Below are positions 36,326 to 47,714 of a stretch of DNA of 64,000 nt, one piece after another. Positions within the stretch are counted from its first letter, which is position 1; each line of letters opens with the position of its first letter. The position numbers were made by a program, and so were the translations under genes. The notes under the pieces were generated by a model, which was not told where the DNA came from, did not search any database, and was given only the letters and a program-made list of their open reading frames with translations. The DNA comes from Ceratothoa steindachneri (Eukaryota; Arthropoda; Malacostraca; Isopoda; Cymothoidae): contig OZ018337.1 in NCBI GenBank assembly GCA_963969495.1, forward strand, positions 82,046,148-82,110,147, in the 5' to 3' direction.

Positions 36326-39300
36326 GAGCGATGTAAATGGAAAATATCAAGAGAAGACACTATCGATTTAAATTTTAACATGCGAGTGAAAAGTATTTGC
36401 CTCATCAATATTCTATAGTTTCTATTCCCTCTTCATCATAAATGAAGAAGAAAGTCTGAAGTTTGCTTTGCTATGAAGGAGGTTTAAAGGATACAAAGGA
36501 AATATTAGTCACGTAGGAGAGGGTTAATAAGACAATAACGACCCTTATCCAATTATATTCTAGGGATAAGAGTGAGTGAGAGAATTTTATATGCTATAAT
36601 ATTTATTTCTTTCACTTACTTCTTTTTTTTCAACGAACATATCCACTACATTGTGTAACGATGGAGGGAATATTGTTTTAAATTCACTTGCCTACAAAAA
36701 AAACAAGGATTTCTTTGCAAGTTTGTCAATGCTTTATCCTACCCATAAGTTCCATTATGTTTTTACGCTTTTTCTAGTAGGAAATTTAAGAAGAAATAAA
36801 TAGCATAGATAACGAAGAAACAAAAAAGAAGTACGGAGTATAAGAGAAGGTGTTATAAGCAGATTGTCTTTAAGAGTTGGCGTTTCTTTTTTTGTGTAAT
36901 ATTATTACTTACCTATGTTTAGTCTATCGAAAGTAGTAATGGAAAATAGAAATAGAAAGGAAGAATAATGAACGAGTAGATAACGCTTCCATAATACTGC
37001 ATAGACCAAGAGTCAACAGCCCTTAATAAGGAGGCCAGGAGGGGTAGCATATTCTAAATGTCTAAGAAACTAACCGGAAAAAGTTAACAAATGATAAATA
37101 GTACAAATTTCATTCAATCGCCGAAACTACTGATCCTAGTCTAAATGTCTACAAAAAAAGCTGTAAGATTTTTTAGATAATTCTGACAGTTGACGGCCAA
37201 TAACTCTTTCAAGTTCATAATTTCGGACCAAGCCAATCAATCTATAAAAAATGATTATTTGGCGTATTTTTGTTATTAGCCTTACTCTCTATTAGCTTAT
37301 CTTAAAAGATTTAATGCACTAAATGCAAGTGTACCCTATGGGGTTGCGAAATCTTAGATCATGCGAAAGTTCGTACTTCTTCGGAAAAGTGAAAAAACAA
37401 TTTTAATTTTTCTTAGTCAACTAGAGGGTGACGCATATAACACTAAATACTTTATATATAATCGCATATTATATCATTTCCAAAGTTACGATTATTTTGT
37501 TATAGCAATCGCGAATGTTCGGCAAATTAATCAAAGTGATTAAAATGTTATATCGATTTGCTTATATTAAAATTGATTAACAACGTCAAGTTCTCAAGGT
37601 GATCTCCAGTGACACCTAGCTGTGTTTGATCAAAGATCAAAGACCCGTAATGGATTAGCCTACGGAACAAGCCTAGTTACGTCACACATTTACTTGCTTC
37701 GAGACTTTAACTCCTTCCACGATATGAACTCTACAGTATTTAACTTTTAGTTCAGCAAATTAACTCGTGTTAAATAAGCATTTCAGGCTGAAACTAAGAA
37801 AAAGTGTTCTGAAATAGTAATGCAAAGTTGAAAATGTGGCCGAAGTGCGATGGGAATGAATGCCATGGGAATTTGGTAGAGAGCCACTTTTACGTCTTGT
37901 AATTTACTATCGTCCGTGACAAAGATGAGTCAGAGATTAATGCTTAATACATTGAAAAGCAAAGATCTGAACGACGCAAATATTAGTATGAGCTTTGAAA
38001 ACTCACTTTGAGTGTTCATCATATTTAGCCAATCACCACAGAAATCACTTAGGGAAATTATCCGTGAGACTGGGATCAGCAAATCAGGTGTTCCCCGAAC
38101 TTTAAAGTTATCAAGATGAAAATAGTGCATTCCAACGCTGTTATACATGACCGAAAATGAGCCTGACACCGACTCAAATTTTGTGATTGGTTTTAGTCAA
38201 TAGAAACCATCGAGCTCATTTTTAAAGATTTAATATTTTTTATCCGAATGAATGTTTAGTTAGAAACTTCTACGTGATTTTCAACGTTCTCGAACAGGGA
38301 ACTCAGGCTTGCTTTGTATTTTGAAACCTTCTTTTATGGTGGATTTAGTTTAATTCATCAAATACTATTTGATTTGGCGAGACATCTTGCATCCAAACCC
38401 GTTCATCACAGGATATAAATTACAACTGAAATAAATATGGAATATTTTGATTACACGACAAAGGAATTTTAAGGGGGGTATATTTTGGGAGAGGGGACGA
38501 GAATACGACCCTTTAACTTAATTTAAATGTTTTTGATAAAATGAAAACTCAAACTATTAGCAAATATCCAAACATTATAGAATCTTAGCAGTAAATTGGC
38601 AGAATTTAAAACGTAACCTATGAATTCATTGTAAAGTAATTATTTTTACTTAAAAAAATTTGTACAATTTGGAAATGCAATTCAACTATACAATAGTAAA
38701 ATACTTTTTGATTTAGAAAAACACTTCCACAAACACGAGAGATCATTTAAAACACTAGACAACATGGTTCAAAAGAGAATTTAAGTGGAGATACAGAAGA
38801 TTAATTAAACTAGTAATTAAAATATCAAATAGTCGTTCAATACAAGTAATACATACATACGGACATACAACATTCACGCGAAAGAAATGTGGAGGTTTTG
38901 TATGCAGCACTAATGTATGCACATACACAAAGCAACCAACTGTTTACGATGATTATTTGATAGTTCAAGGCAGAGATTTAAGATCAACGACATGAAAGTA
39001 AGCCGCAAGTAAGTTTACCGAGAGTAAGGGGAAGAAACGTTGAAGAGGATTAGTATAGTTCTCCTAATTGGTAAACCTTACATCAAAAACAACTTCCAAA
39101 TGAGAAAATGCGAAGAAATGGAAACAAAAAGAAGAAATATTGAGATCGTAAACATAATCTTCTATATATTAAAAATCAAGAGAACCTGAACCTCACGACA
39201 AGAGTTCGAACCCCTTCGAACCTTAGACAAACAAACTATAAATGCCTTTCAAATTATTCGGAAAACAAAATTGAGCATCCACACATAAAATCTTAACACC

Positions 39301-39795
39301 GCTTCCATTTCCCTTCCCTTGCTGAGCTCACAACATACCCATTTTATCCATTGGTCTCGAAACATTTGTAACACCGCTTGGGCCATAGAGGGTTGTACCC
39401 TAGCCAATTGCTGCAATAACCATATCCTACTACCCCACCCCTTCAACCAACCATTAATTGTCCATTTGATCTTTAGGTCCAATTGATTATAATCCGTTCT
39501 GTGGATCTCGTCGCCTCTTCGTTCCATGGACAAATGGCGTTACCATAAGAGCAGATTCAGAATCAGGGATTTTTCGATCGAAATATCTGCCTGTATTATT
39601 ACAGTATTATTACAGCCCAAGTAACTAGCAAAAACACTCGCCTAAATACGAGGCCAGCCCAGAAGCGGGAAGGTGACGTTTCCATCAAACACTACACTTA
39701 TACCCCCCCCCATGTCAAGAATATCCCCAATATTATTTTCTGCAACTTTATTATTTGCAAATTAAGTGTCCAACTCCTTTTTATTAGGTTCACCT
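36326..39795. other. AT-rich non-coding DNA
   Basis: No supported gene. ORFs at 37930-38169 (-) and 39249-39533 (-) are under 100 codons, lack recognised motifs and lack convincing splice sites. Confidence 0.45.
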
Positions 39796-40022
39796 AAGTA
39801 CTAGATACTACTGTACCAGGCCATTACTGAAGTACTTGATGGTACTGTAGCAAGCTATGCTGAAGTACAAGATACTACTGTACCAGGTTATTACTGAAGT
39901 ACGAGATACTACTCTACCAGACTAATGCTGAAGAATAGATTATACTATAGTAGGGTATTGCTCACTTACTAGATACTACTGTACCAGGCTATTGCTGGAG
40001 TAATAGAAACTACTGCAGCAGG
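39796..40022. repeat. Minisatellite, about seven 33-34 bp units
   Basis: Units are based on aagtacnagatactactgta followed by ccaggctattactg, starting at 39796, 39830 and 39863 and continuing to about 40022 with increasing divergence. Confidence 0.95.
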
Positions 40023-40670
40023 CAAGCGATCCCGAGCGATTACCTTATTGACCCTATGGTGAAAGAGCTTAAATTTATTATTTACCTTAACACCGTCGTT
40101 ATTCGTTATTTGAGGTAAACAAAATAGTCGGGGTCGTTTTTTCTAAACCGTATACAATCTTCCAATCCTGGATCCGTTCCCCAGCAATCTTCACGTTTTA
40201 AAGAGGGCAAACATCATTATTTTTATCTAGCTTAGTGTTGTTTATGGAGGATTGTTGTATTCATCACTCTGAATCTATGCTAGACTCCCTGTAATCTTTC
40301 TCTATCTTTCAGCACAATTTATTTTCCAATTTTTCATCTCATTGTTTCTTCGACAGCTAAATTAAATAAGGAACAGAAAAAAAACGAGAAAAACGATCAA
40401 TAAATCTCAAATGGTAATTAAAGAATACGAATACTTTCAAAATAGGTTCTCTTACTGGAATACCAGAGCCCTTGTATACCCCAAATAAGTAACAAGACCT
40501 TACAAAGTATAAATGAGATTTCAAAGGCTCAGTGATCCATTGAAGAAGACTTTGGGTAGCTACATATTTTGCACGATTTTTGAGAGCTATTTTATTGTAA
40601 GGTGCTTCTCCTCCGTCATTTGTCTCGTTAAGATCAAGATTATAATCGCACATGTATATCTATTCCCCAT

Positions 40671-41067
40671 CTATGTACTTCATAATAAAGGAGAGTAATT
40701 TTATACTCTAAACTTTCCTCCCATTTGAGAAATTTAAAGGCTTCTAACCTGCGTTGCTATTGAATAGATTGAAAGTTTCTATTTGCCTGTAGCCTAGTCA
40801 GTCGATTTCTCTTGAATGTTCGGTAGGTTTCTATTATTGTTTTTTTTTCCTTTGTGCTATTTTTTTCTAAAAGTAATATTTATCTGAACTATTACTGCTT
40901 AAGAAAGCTAATTTTAAAAGATGATAATAATGCCAAAAATATTCCACAGGCCAGGGACATTAATCTAAGTACATCATAATAAAGAAGAGTAATTTTGCTT
41001 CCATTTGAGAATATTAAAGGCTTCTAACCTGCGTTGCTGTTGAATAAATTGAGGTGTCGTTTGCCTT
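40671..41067. repeat. Direct duplication of ~110 bp (40671-40790 and 40964-41067)
   Basis: Both copies contain cataataaag(g/a)agagtaattt and ccatttgaga, and the exact 21 bp stretch that begins aaaggcttctaacctgcgtt. The second copy has lost about 14 bp. Confidence 0.85.
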
Positions 41068-41070
41068 CTC

Positions 41071-42288
41071 ACCTTCGTAACTTACCTCCATAATCAAATA
41101 GAGTCTGTTTTTCCTTTTATTTTAACAATTAATATAGTGTTTTAGTTAATGCTTTAAATACTTTTATGGCATATGCCTAATGTCTAATGAGTAGCCAATT
41201 ATATTAGAGAGAGAAGAATAATTAAATGTAATATTTATACTCGCGTGCCTCTCTATATCTCACTATGTCGGTCGGTCGGTCCGTCCTTTGGTTCCTGTTT
41301 GTTTTTCTTTTTTTACTAATAAGATTGTAACTATTTGGCCGAATTTAACGATATTTAAAACCCTTATGTTGTTTTACATCTTATTTGGAGTGATGTAACT
41401 ACCAAGCTTTTTCCAAGGAGTTCTAGAAATTATTAAATGTATTGAACGACGGAATACGATCATAAATCAGAATTAAGGCGAGCATCTGAATTTGCTAATT
41501 AGACCTTGTTTAAATCTATAAGATTGCATGTTCTCATTCTCCCAATTATGCATCTCCATAAAAATACCTTTAATACAACGCAACTTCCAATATATTTCTC
41601 ACATCATTTTAGGTGAGAGTTATGATTGTTCCAGTTAGGTTAGTTTAGTTTAGGTAAGTTAGTTTAGATTAAATTAGCTTTGTAAAGTCCTATTTTACCT
41701 GAAACAATTAATAAGAGGGAAAGAATCCTCAATCCCCATATGGATAAAGCATAATTCAATGTGTCATTGGCTATGGGCGATTTCGGATTGAATAGGTAGA
41801 GAGGTCCGTTTAGATAGGCGAGGGGGGGGGGCGAAAAAGGTGTTACATAGTTTCCATTAAAGTTAGCTACTCTTTGGCATTCTATGTGATATTAAATTTT
41901 TAGGATCGTGTTTGGTGTTATTTATGATTGAGGTATCAACGCCCCTCATCTAACTCACTAGTGCTATAATATACCCATCCTAATCCAACCTGTCCACAGG
42001 CGGATTACGTGATGCGAAATTGCTCGAGTCATGTATAGTGCTGATGTTTTGTTCTCCTTTTTTATCCTAGTTGTCTTCATTTCTCCCGTTATTTCCCTCA
42101 TTATGTAGATAAATCTCTAATTGCTAGTAGTTTATTCATCAATTCTCTTAGATATAGCAAAGAAACGTTCTATCTTTGGTTATCCCTTAAAACTGATGTT
42201 ATCTTTAATTCAATTTATATATTTGATTTGCATAAATGCCTCAACTATTAAACAAATTTTATCATAAATTTACATTCTTTAATTTAGA
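41071..42288. other. AT-rich flank of copy 3
   Basis: No gene. It contains a (ggtc)n patch near 41269-41282, a short ttagtttagg-like run at 41636-41680 and a poly-G run near 41821-41832. Confidence 0.5.
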
Positions 42289-42293
42289 AATAC
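42289..42293. other. Target site duplication AATAC (left)
   Basis: aatac directly before the left LTR is repeated at 49849-49853 directly after the right LTR. A 5 bp duplication is typical for Ty3/gypsy integration. Confidence 0.6.
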
Positions 42294-42575
42294 TGTGATA
42301 GAACGGGTTGAGGCCGCTTAATTTCAACAAGTATCAAAGGTTATTTAAAACCACGATGCTACCCACGTGCATCTTCGCTTTGAAGGCTGGCGCCTTATCG
42401 CAGCCACCTGAGTCAATGTTTAAACAAGGAGGTTTATCTTACCCCCGTTCGCCCCAGCGCGAGCTCGCCAGATAGAGTTAGGCTTATGGGGATATAAGGC
42501 ATTGTTCTAGGCTTGGCTGTGCTTTACCTCGAAGCTCCCAATCCATTGTCCCCCACGCCAAGGAGATGTCCCAGC

Positions 42576-42586
42576 TATTTATATAG
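42576..42586 (+). promoter_or_regulatory. TATA-like box of left LTR
   Basis: tatttatatag is conserved as tatttatatgg at 48824-48834 in the right LTR, about 285 bp into each LTR and upstream of the tandem repeats. Confidence 0.45.
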
Positions 42587-42776
42587 AAACTTAACCACAA
42601 AGATTCAGATTAGAGATCAAGATTTTCTTCGCGAGACATCACTACGGTCTAGTCTCACCTTGTGCACCAAAGGGCCCTTGACCTCGAGATCCACCATCAC
42701 TTGTCCAGAAGAATGAAAATATCCCTTGAGTGCCAAGGTTTGAGCCTTCGTGACGCCAAGTCTACAAGGCTCCCTC

Positions 42777-43100
42777 TGTTGTTCAGAAAGAGAACAACGT
42801 TAGAACAGCCATTGTTCATTCGAGCCCATTGACAGGAAACGGTTCTCCCCCCCCCCCTGTTGTTCAGAAAGAGAACAACGTTAGAACAGCCATTGTTTTT
42901 TTGAGCCCGTTCGCCAAGAAACGGTTCTCACCCTTCCCCCTTGTTGTTCAAAAGAGAACAACATTAGAACAGCCATTGTTCTAGAGCCCGTAGACAAGAG
43001 ACGGTTCTCACTCCCCCCCCTCCCCCCTGTTGTTCAGAAGAGAACAACGTAGAACAGCCATTGTTCTTTAAGTCGTTCGTCAAGAAACGGTTTGCATTCC
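42777..43100. repeat. Four tandem 75-85 bp repeats in left LTR
   Basis: Each unit reads tgttgttcagaaagagaaca, then ttagaacagccattgtt, a gagcccgtt-type segment, caagaaacggttctc and a poly-C run of variable length. Length differences come mainly from the C-runs. Confidence 0.95.
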
Positions 43101-43420
43101 CAAGACGACACGTCAGGATCATTTAATTCCCCCTTCTTAGGCTGGAACTCGCCAGCGGACCTAAAATTCCTTCACGTCGCCTTCCTCTACACAACAAGTA
43201 TAATTACGTAAGCCGAACGTTACCTCTGAGTATTTAACCCTTTTTGTCATCTCTATCCGGTGCTTTAAATGGTTCAGCAAACCATCCCATCCCTTGAATT
43301 TTATATTTGTTTTACCTTTTTAAATCTATCTTAATCCTCGGATTAGCTAGATTCCCCACGACCCTTTCCATTCTCTGTTTACGTCAATATTTTCCGTTTT
43401 GTGTGTTGTTAAGAGTTATT

Positions 43421-43426
43421 AATAAA
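43421..43426 (+). terminator. Polyadenylation signal AATAAA, left LTR
   Basis: aataaa lies downstream of the tandem repeats; the same sequence is at 49666-49671 in the right LTR. It is the expected position for R/U5 processing. Confidence 0.45.
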
Positions 43427-43670
43427 ACTCTATTTTATTAATGATAGCAATATTATTATCCTTGAGCTCAGGTCCACTTCTTAAGCATATCGAAGATACA
43501 TAATATTGGCCAGCCTAGACATCCACGCACTCTAAAGATAATTAAATAAGTTTCCTCAACGAATAGTTATATATTGTATAAGTACGAATAGGTCAGTGCC
43601 CATATTCTAGGTAGGCTAATTCTCTAGAAGGCATAATTATTGATGCAAGAAATTTTAGTTGGTTGACTAT

Positions 43671-43684
43671 TGCGCCCCCAAGTG
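43671..43684 (+). other. Possible primer binding site of copy 3
   Basis: ttgcgcccccaagt resembles tggcgccccccaag at 28467. It lies about 57 bp past the assigned LTR end, which is further than usual, so either this or the LTR end assignment may be off. Confidence 0.35.
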
Positions 43685-43689
43685 CAAAG

Positions 43690-44770
43690 ATGACTCAGTT
43701 CGAAATCTTTAAAGCGCAAGGAGAGTCCTTGAGACTTTCCGGAAAATAACTAATTGAGTACGTTCAAGAGGAGCAAAGAACAGAAAGAGAAAGAGAAATC
43801 CAACGTGAAGAAGGACAAAGAGAAATCCAACGAGAAGAAAGAAAAAGAGAAATCCAACGAGAAGAAAGACAAAGAGAAATCCAACGAGAAGAAAGAAGAA
43901 TTCCAAAGAGAAGAAAGAGAAAGAGAGGAACGGAAAAGACAAGCTGAGCTTCACCATCAGATTGAATTAGCTCGTGTTAAAGCAGAAATACAGTCATCCA
44001 GTTCACGTTCTGAAGCCCCCTCCAATCTCTTACTAAAGCTTCCCAATTTCAAGGACGGAGAGAATTTCGGAGAATTTTTAGCCCACTTCCGAAAAGATCC
44101 TCGAAATCAATAACATGGATCTGGAGGCTGAAGTTGTAGTCAGATTACCTCCCTTGTGAAATTGTGAATTGCACGAAATTTTTATATCTTTACCATCTAA
44201 ATGTACAATTAACTACAGCACCTTAAAAGCTGAGTTATTGGTCGCCCATAATATGCATCCTGATTTCTACAGCCAAGAATTTCGAGGAGGTCGTATTAAA
44301 CCCGGACAGACGTTCCGTCAATTCGGATACATGCTTCAGAGGAATTTTAAATTTTGTTTAGAATCCTCAAAGGTTGTTTCTAACTACGAGTCCTTAACCC
44401 ACTTCGTTTTGCGGGATCAATTTTTGGCGTCTCCATCGACGGAGATCCACGCGTTCGTCAAGGATCGTCAGTGCCAGACCTTTAAAGAATGTACCGAAGA
44501 AGCGGATGTCTATGCCGCAAGCCATAATTTATACCCAAAAGAAAATCGAACTTCTCATCAACCCCTAAACCAGGAAAGAAGGAAGGAGTCGCACCCCTTC
44601 CCAGGAAAGCTGACGAAGTTTTCGGGCCCCGTAAAAACCCAAACTTCATTCCCCAAAACCAACAACGTGACTCCAAACCTCCCGTTAAGATTTCTCCTCC
44701 ATCTCTCTTTCCGAAGCGACCCATCATATGCTTCACCTGTGGTGTAGAAAACCACATGAGCTGGAATTAC
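43690..44770 (+). pseudogene. Gag of copy 3 with coiled coil, capsid-like region and zinc knuckle
   Basis: This is the particle-forming polyprotein. ATG at 43690, then an N-terminal MTQFEIFKAQGESLRLSGK and a TAA (43747) where copy 2 has a sense codon. A long charged coiled coil follows (43790-43960), then capsid blocks KLPNFKDGENFGEFLAHF (about 44037) and HEIFISLPSKCTINYSTLKA (from about 44172), and a basic Pro-rich linker. A zinc knuckle C-x2-C-x4-H-x4-Y lies at 44729-44770; its last Cys is replaced by Tyr. The frame changes between 44113 and 44169 and again near 44700. The capsid blocks match copy 1 over about 100 residues. No similarity to host proteins is noted. Confidence 0.85.
43790..43897 (+). 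repeat. 27 bp in-frame tandem repeat in Gag coiled coil (copy 3)
   Basis: Four units (43790, 43817, 43844, 43871) of aaagagaaatccaacgagaa plus gaaag(a/g)a. The unit is 9 codons, and two of the three frames read as charged coil (REIQREERQ-like and KEKSNEKKD-like). Confidence 0.95.
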
Positions 44771-45352
44771 CCCCACAATTCTAGGCTTAAAAGTGGACCA
44801 GCCTACCAAGTTCACCAGATTATTGCCACCCCGGCTTCCCGGGTGGTGCAGACGCAAGCAGCAACTTCTCCCCCTCCGTCAGGCCACCAGGTAAATTTTA
44901 TTTTTGATAAAAGTTCACCGCGAACTTTGAAATCTGAGGAGGGCAGCGTGAACGGCTGCCGAGTATCGACTCTCGTCAGGGACACAGGATGTACGTGTTT
45001 CATCGTGTCCGACGAACTCCTCCCCCCAGTGGACCCTAACCATGAAAAATTTGCGGTGGTACATGACTACCTTGGGCGGGCAAACCAATTCCACGTCGTT
45101 ACATGTTACCTGCAGTGTCAATATTATGATGGCTGGGCTGAAGTAATTTCAGCACCCATAAAATTTTGTTCTGTACTTAGAGGACAGAGCCCACAAGTAA
45201 GCTCCGACCCTGTGTCCCAGGCCGCCCTTACTCGAGGTCGAGCTAAGAAGGAAGCCCAGGAGTCAGTCCCCCTCAGAACCCGATACCGTCCGAATTCTCG
45301 GAGATCTTTAACTAGGACTTTAGGACAGCACAAAAGGAGTGTGAAGCACTAA
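44756..45352 (+). pseudogene. Aspartic protease region of copy 3
   Basis: In the same frame as the zinc knuckle the sequence continues to VSTLVRDTGCTCFIVSDELL with the catalytic triplet DTG at 44981-44989. The frame stays open to 45352, through a segment containing YYDGWAEVISAPIKF, then slips by one base into the integrase frame near 45319. In an active element this enzyme matures the Gag-Pol polyprotein. Together with its copy 2 counterpart it identifies the family. Confidence 0.85.
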
Positions 45353-46637
45353 CACCCTTATGGGATAAGGCCCAAAACCAGGACACGGAGACTGTCCGTG
45401 GAACCAAAGTCATCAGGTACCTGGAGCAAGGTAACTTACTTTATCGATCCGCCGAGGACAGTAATAGCGCTGTTGCTACTGTCCTATGCCTTCCACGATC
45501 CCATGTGCCTATAGTGCTCAAAGTGGCTCATGACAGCATTTTTTCCGGTCATTTTAGTCACACTAAAATGGGCCAGCGCATTTTTAAATATTTTTATTGG
45601 CCGGGTGCTGCAGCTGACAACTTAAAGCATTGTCGATCGTGTGATGTGTGTCAGAAGACGTCCGCTAAGGGTCGTGTCAAACCTGCTCCCTTACAAAGGG
45701 GACCAGTCATTCCCGAACCCTTCTCCAGAGTGGCCATCGACCTGGTTGGCCCTATCCACCCCCCTTCGAGCGGAGGGCACAGCTACATTTTCACCTTGGT
45801 AGACTTTGCTACCCGTTTCCTGGAGGCTGTCCTCCTTCGCCGAATCGACAGTAGTTCTTGCGCCGAGGCCCTCATTTCCATCTTTTCAAGGGTAGGCATT
45901 CTCAAGGAAATACTCTCCGATAGAGGCCGACAATTCAGCTCCGAGTTGATGGAGTACGTAGGGAAGCTGCTCATGGTAAAGCCCCTCTTTACCACCCCCT
46001 TCCGGCAACAAACAAACTGGATGTGCGAGAAATTAAATGGAAATTTAAAATCCATTATTAAGAAGATCTGTGCCGAGCAGCCCCTCCAATGGCACCGATA
46101 TCTCCACGTCGCCCTATTCACCTATCGGGAAAATTCCCCACCGTACATTAGGCTTCGCCCCGTTCGAGCTCCTTTATGGACGTAATGTACGCGGGCCACT
46201 CACTATTTTAAAGAAATTGTTAATCAAGCCCCAACTGGATCAAGAACTTCAGTCATCTTACGCCTATGTCTTGAACCTACGCCAAAGGCTCGAGAAATGT
46301 GCAAACATCGCCTATAAAAATGCTGATGTCAATTTAAAGAAATACCTATTTTCATGTCAGGTCCGAAAATCGTAAATTTAAGCCCGGTGATGAAGTACTC
46401 CTGCTCCTTCCCACAGCGAGTAATATATTGCTGAGCCAAGGGAAAGGTCCGTACTCGGTCCGTGAGGTACAAGGACCGGTAGATTACCTCATTGGTACCC
46501 CAGCAGGCGATAAGCTCTATCACGTCAACTTTTTGAAAAAGTACCACCGGCGCGCCCATGGAGATAACTTCGTAGCACTGGACGAAACATCGGCGCTTGA
46601 AGAGGATTACACCGCGGAGTCCCTTAATGTAATCTAG
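45319..46637 (+). pseudogene. Integrase of copy 3, upstream of reverse transcriptase
   Basis: Integrase inserts the element's DNA into the host genome. The linker FRTAQKECEALTPLWDKAQ is followed by the HHCC zinc-binding domain (HDSIFSGHFSH ... CRSCDVC) and FKYFYWPGAA. The DDE core has Asp at 45739 (AIDLVGP), Asp at 45919 (LSDRGRQF) and Glu at 46027 (CEKLNG), with exactly 35 residues between the last two. After a frameshift near 46130 comes GFAPFELLYGRNVRGPL, then in a third frame KPGDEVLLLLP and the GPY/F-type module with GPY at 46446-46454. It ends at TAG 46635-46637. All three catalytic residues are kept. The order integrase before reverse transcriptase is the unusual point. Confidence 0.92.
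46635..46637 (+). other. Stop codon between integrase and reverse transcriptase, conserved in copy 2
   Basis: The frame reads AESLNVI, TAG, TVCIQPDADYPL. Copy 2 has VELLCLV, TAA, TVCVEADYEYPV at the homologous place (30481-30479). The reading frame is the same on both sides of the stop in both copies. See findings. Confidence 0.75.
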
Positions 46638-47712
46638 ACAGTGTGCATCCAACCTGATGCCGATTACCCTCTTCCTTCCCTACCAGGCGAGCCTTTTGAA
46701 CCCTCTGACCTGGATATCGACGCGCAGCTGACACCACATCAAAAAAGTCAGCTACAAGAACTATTATGTCAGTTCGACGACGTTATTTCAGAGAATCCTG
46801 GGTGCACTACTAGTTTCGAGCATGATATCAAATTAACAACCTTAGAACCCCTCCGTTCAAAACCCTATCCCATGCCGATTTATTTACGCCAAGCCTTTAA
46901 CGCCGAAGTTGATAATTTAATTAGTTTAGACATAATAGAACCTTCTACCTCTAGTTATTGTTCCCCAATCGTCATGGTCAAGAAACCTGATGGCTTTTAT
47001 CGGATGTGCATCGAATTCCAGAAGTTAAATTGGGTAACTGTGTTTGACGCCCAGCCCATCCCGTTGGTAAACCAAAACCTCAACCTTTTTGAAAACGCCA
47101 AGTTCATCTCAGAACTCGATTTGTGCAAGGCGTATTATCAAATCCCCCTCCGGCCCGAGGTGAAAGCATATACTGCCTTTGCAACGGAGAAAGGCCTTAT
47201 GCAATTCAAGCGCCGCCCTTTTGGCCTCGTCACTGCTTGTAGCAACTATAACCATCTCATGAAAAGGTTGTCAGATGGACTTCCGAATGTATTCTTTTAC
47301 TTCGATAATGTCTACGTCGCTACTCGCGAATGGAGTAACCATTTAACCACCCTATTAGCTCTCTTCGAGCCACTGCGCGAAAATGGTCTCACCATTGGCC
47401 GCAGCAAATGCCATTTTGCCCACGAAACCATAAAATGTTTGAGGTTCAAAATAGGACAAAGCCGGGTTGGCTCCCCAAAAGGATAAGATTAAGGCAATCA
47501 TTGACATGCCCCTCCCAATTACAAAGAAGCAATTAAGATCGTTCCTAGGATCAGCTTCGTACTATTGGCGATTCGTTCCAAATTTCGCTGCAATTTCGGC
47601 GCCCCTCAGCTCCCTTTTAAAAAAGAATTCACCCGATCGTCTACGTTGGAATGATGTCGCTGTTTCCCATTTCAATCAGCTCAAGAGTAACCTCATTTCT
47701 GCCCCATTTTAA
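46638..47712 (+). pseudogene. Reverse transcriptase of copy 3
   Basis: Copies element RNA into DNA. The sequence runs LTPHQKSQLQELLCQFDDVI, YCSPIVMVKKPDGFYRMCIE, FISELDLCKAYYQIPL (first catalytic Asp), QFKRRPFGLVTAC, and YFDN at 47298-47309 where YxDD is expected, so the last Asp is Asn in this copy. The thumb/connection segment (47467-47712) is in another frame after a slip near 47480 and contains LRSFLGSASYYWRFVPNF and DRLRWNDVAVSHFNQLK. The AATAATG-type substitution and the frameshift both suggest decay. Family usage is Ty3/gypsy-like, not copia-like. Confidence 0.92.
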
Positions 47713-47714
47713 AT

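Larger units (their letters stand above)
42294..43613 (+). repeat. Left LTR of copy 3
   Basis: It matches 48540-49848 along nearly its full length, starting tgtgatagaacg. It contains a TATA-like tatttatatag (42576-42586), four tandem repeats, and aataaa (43421-43426). The 3' end is set by weak alignment of the last ~35 bp. An alternative end near 43670, next to the primer-site-like ttgcgccccc, is possible if the right LTR is shortened. Confidence 0.85.

Noticed and set aside
39190..39260. Box B-like ggttcgaac string suggesting a tRNA
   Set aside because: No box A at the right distance and no acceptor stem.
40357..40653. 98-codon minus-strand ORF as a host gene
   Set aside because: No motif, no splice or promoter signal, and it overlaps AT-rich repeat-bearing DNA.
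41636..41680. ttagg/ttag-rich run as an interstitial telomere repeat
   Set aside because: Too short and irregular to call telomeric.
44482..45121. Minus-strand ORFs of 63-99 codons opposite gag and protease of copy 3
   Set aside because: They are antisense shadows of recognisable Gag and protease frames.
45783..46121. 112-codon minus-strand ORF
   Set aside because: It is antisense to the integrase catalytic core.
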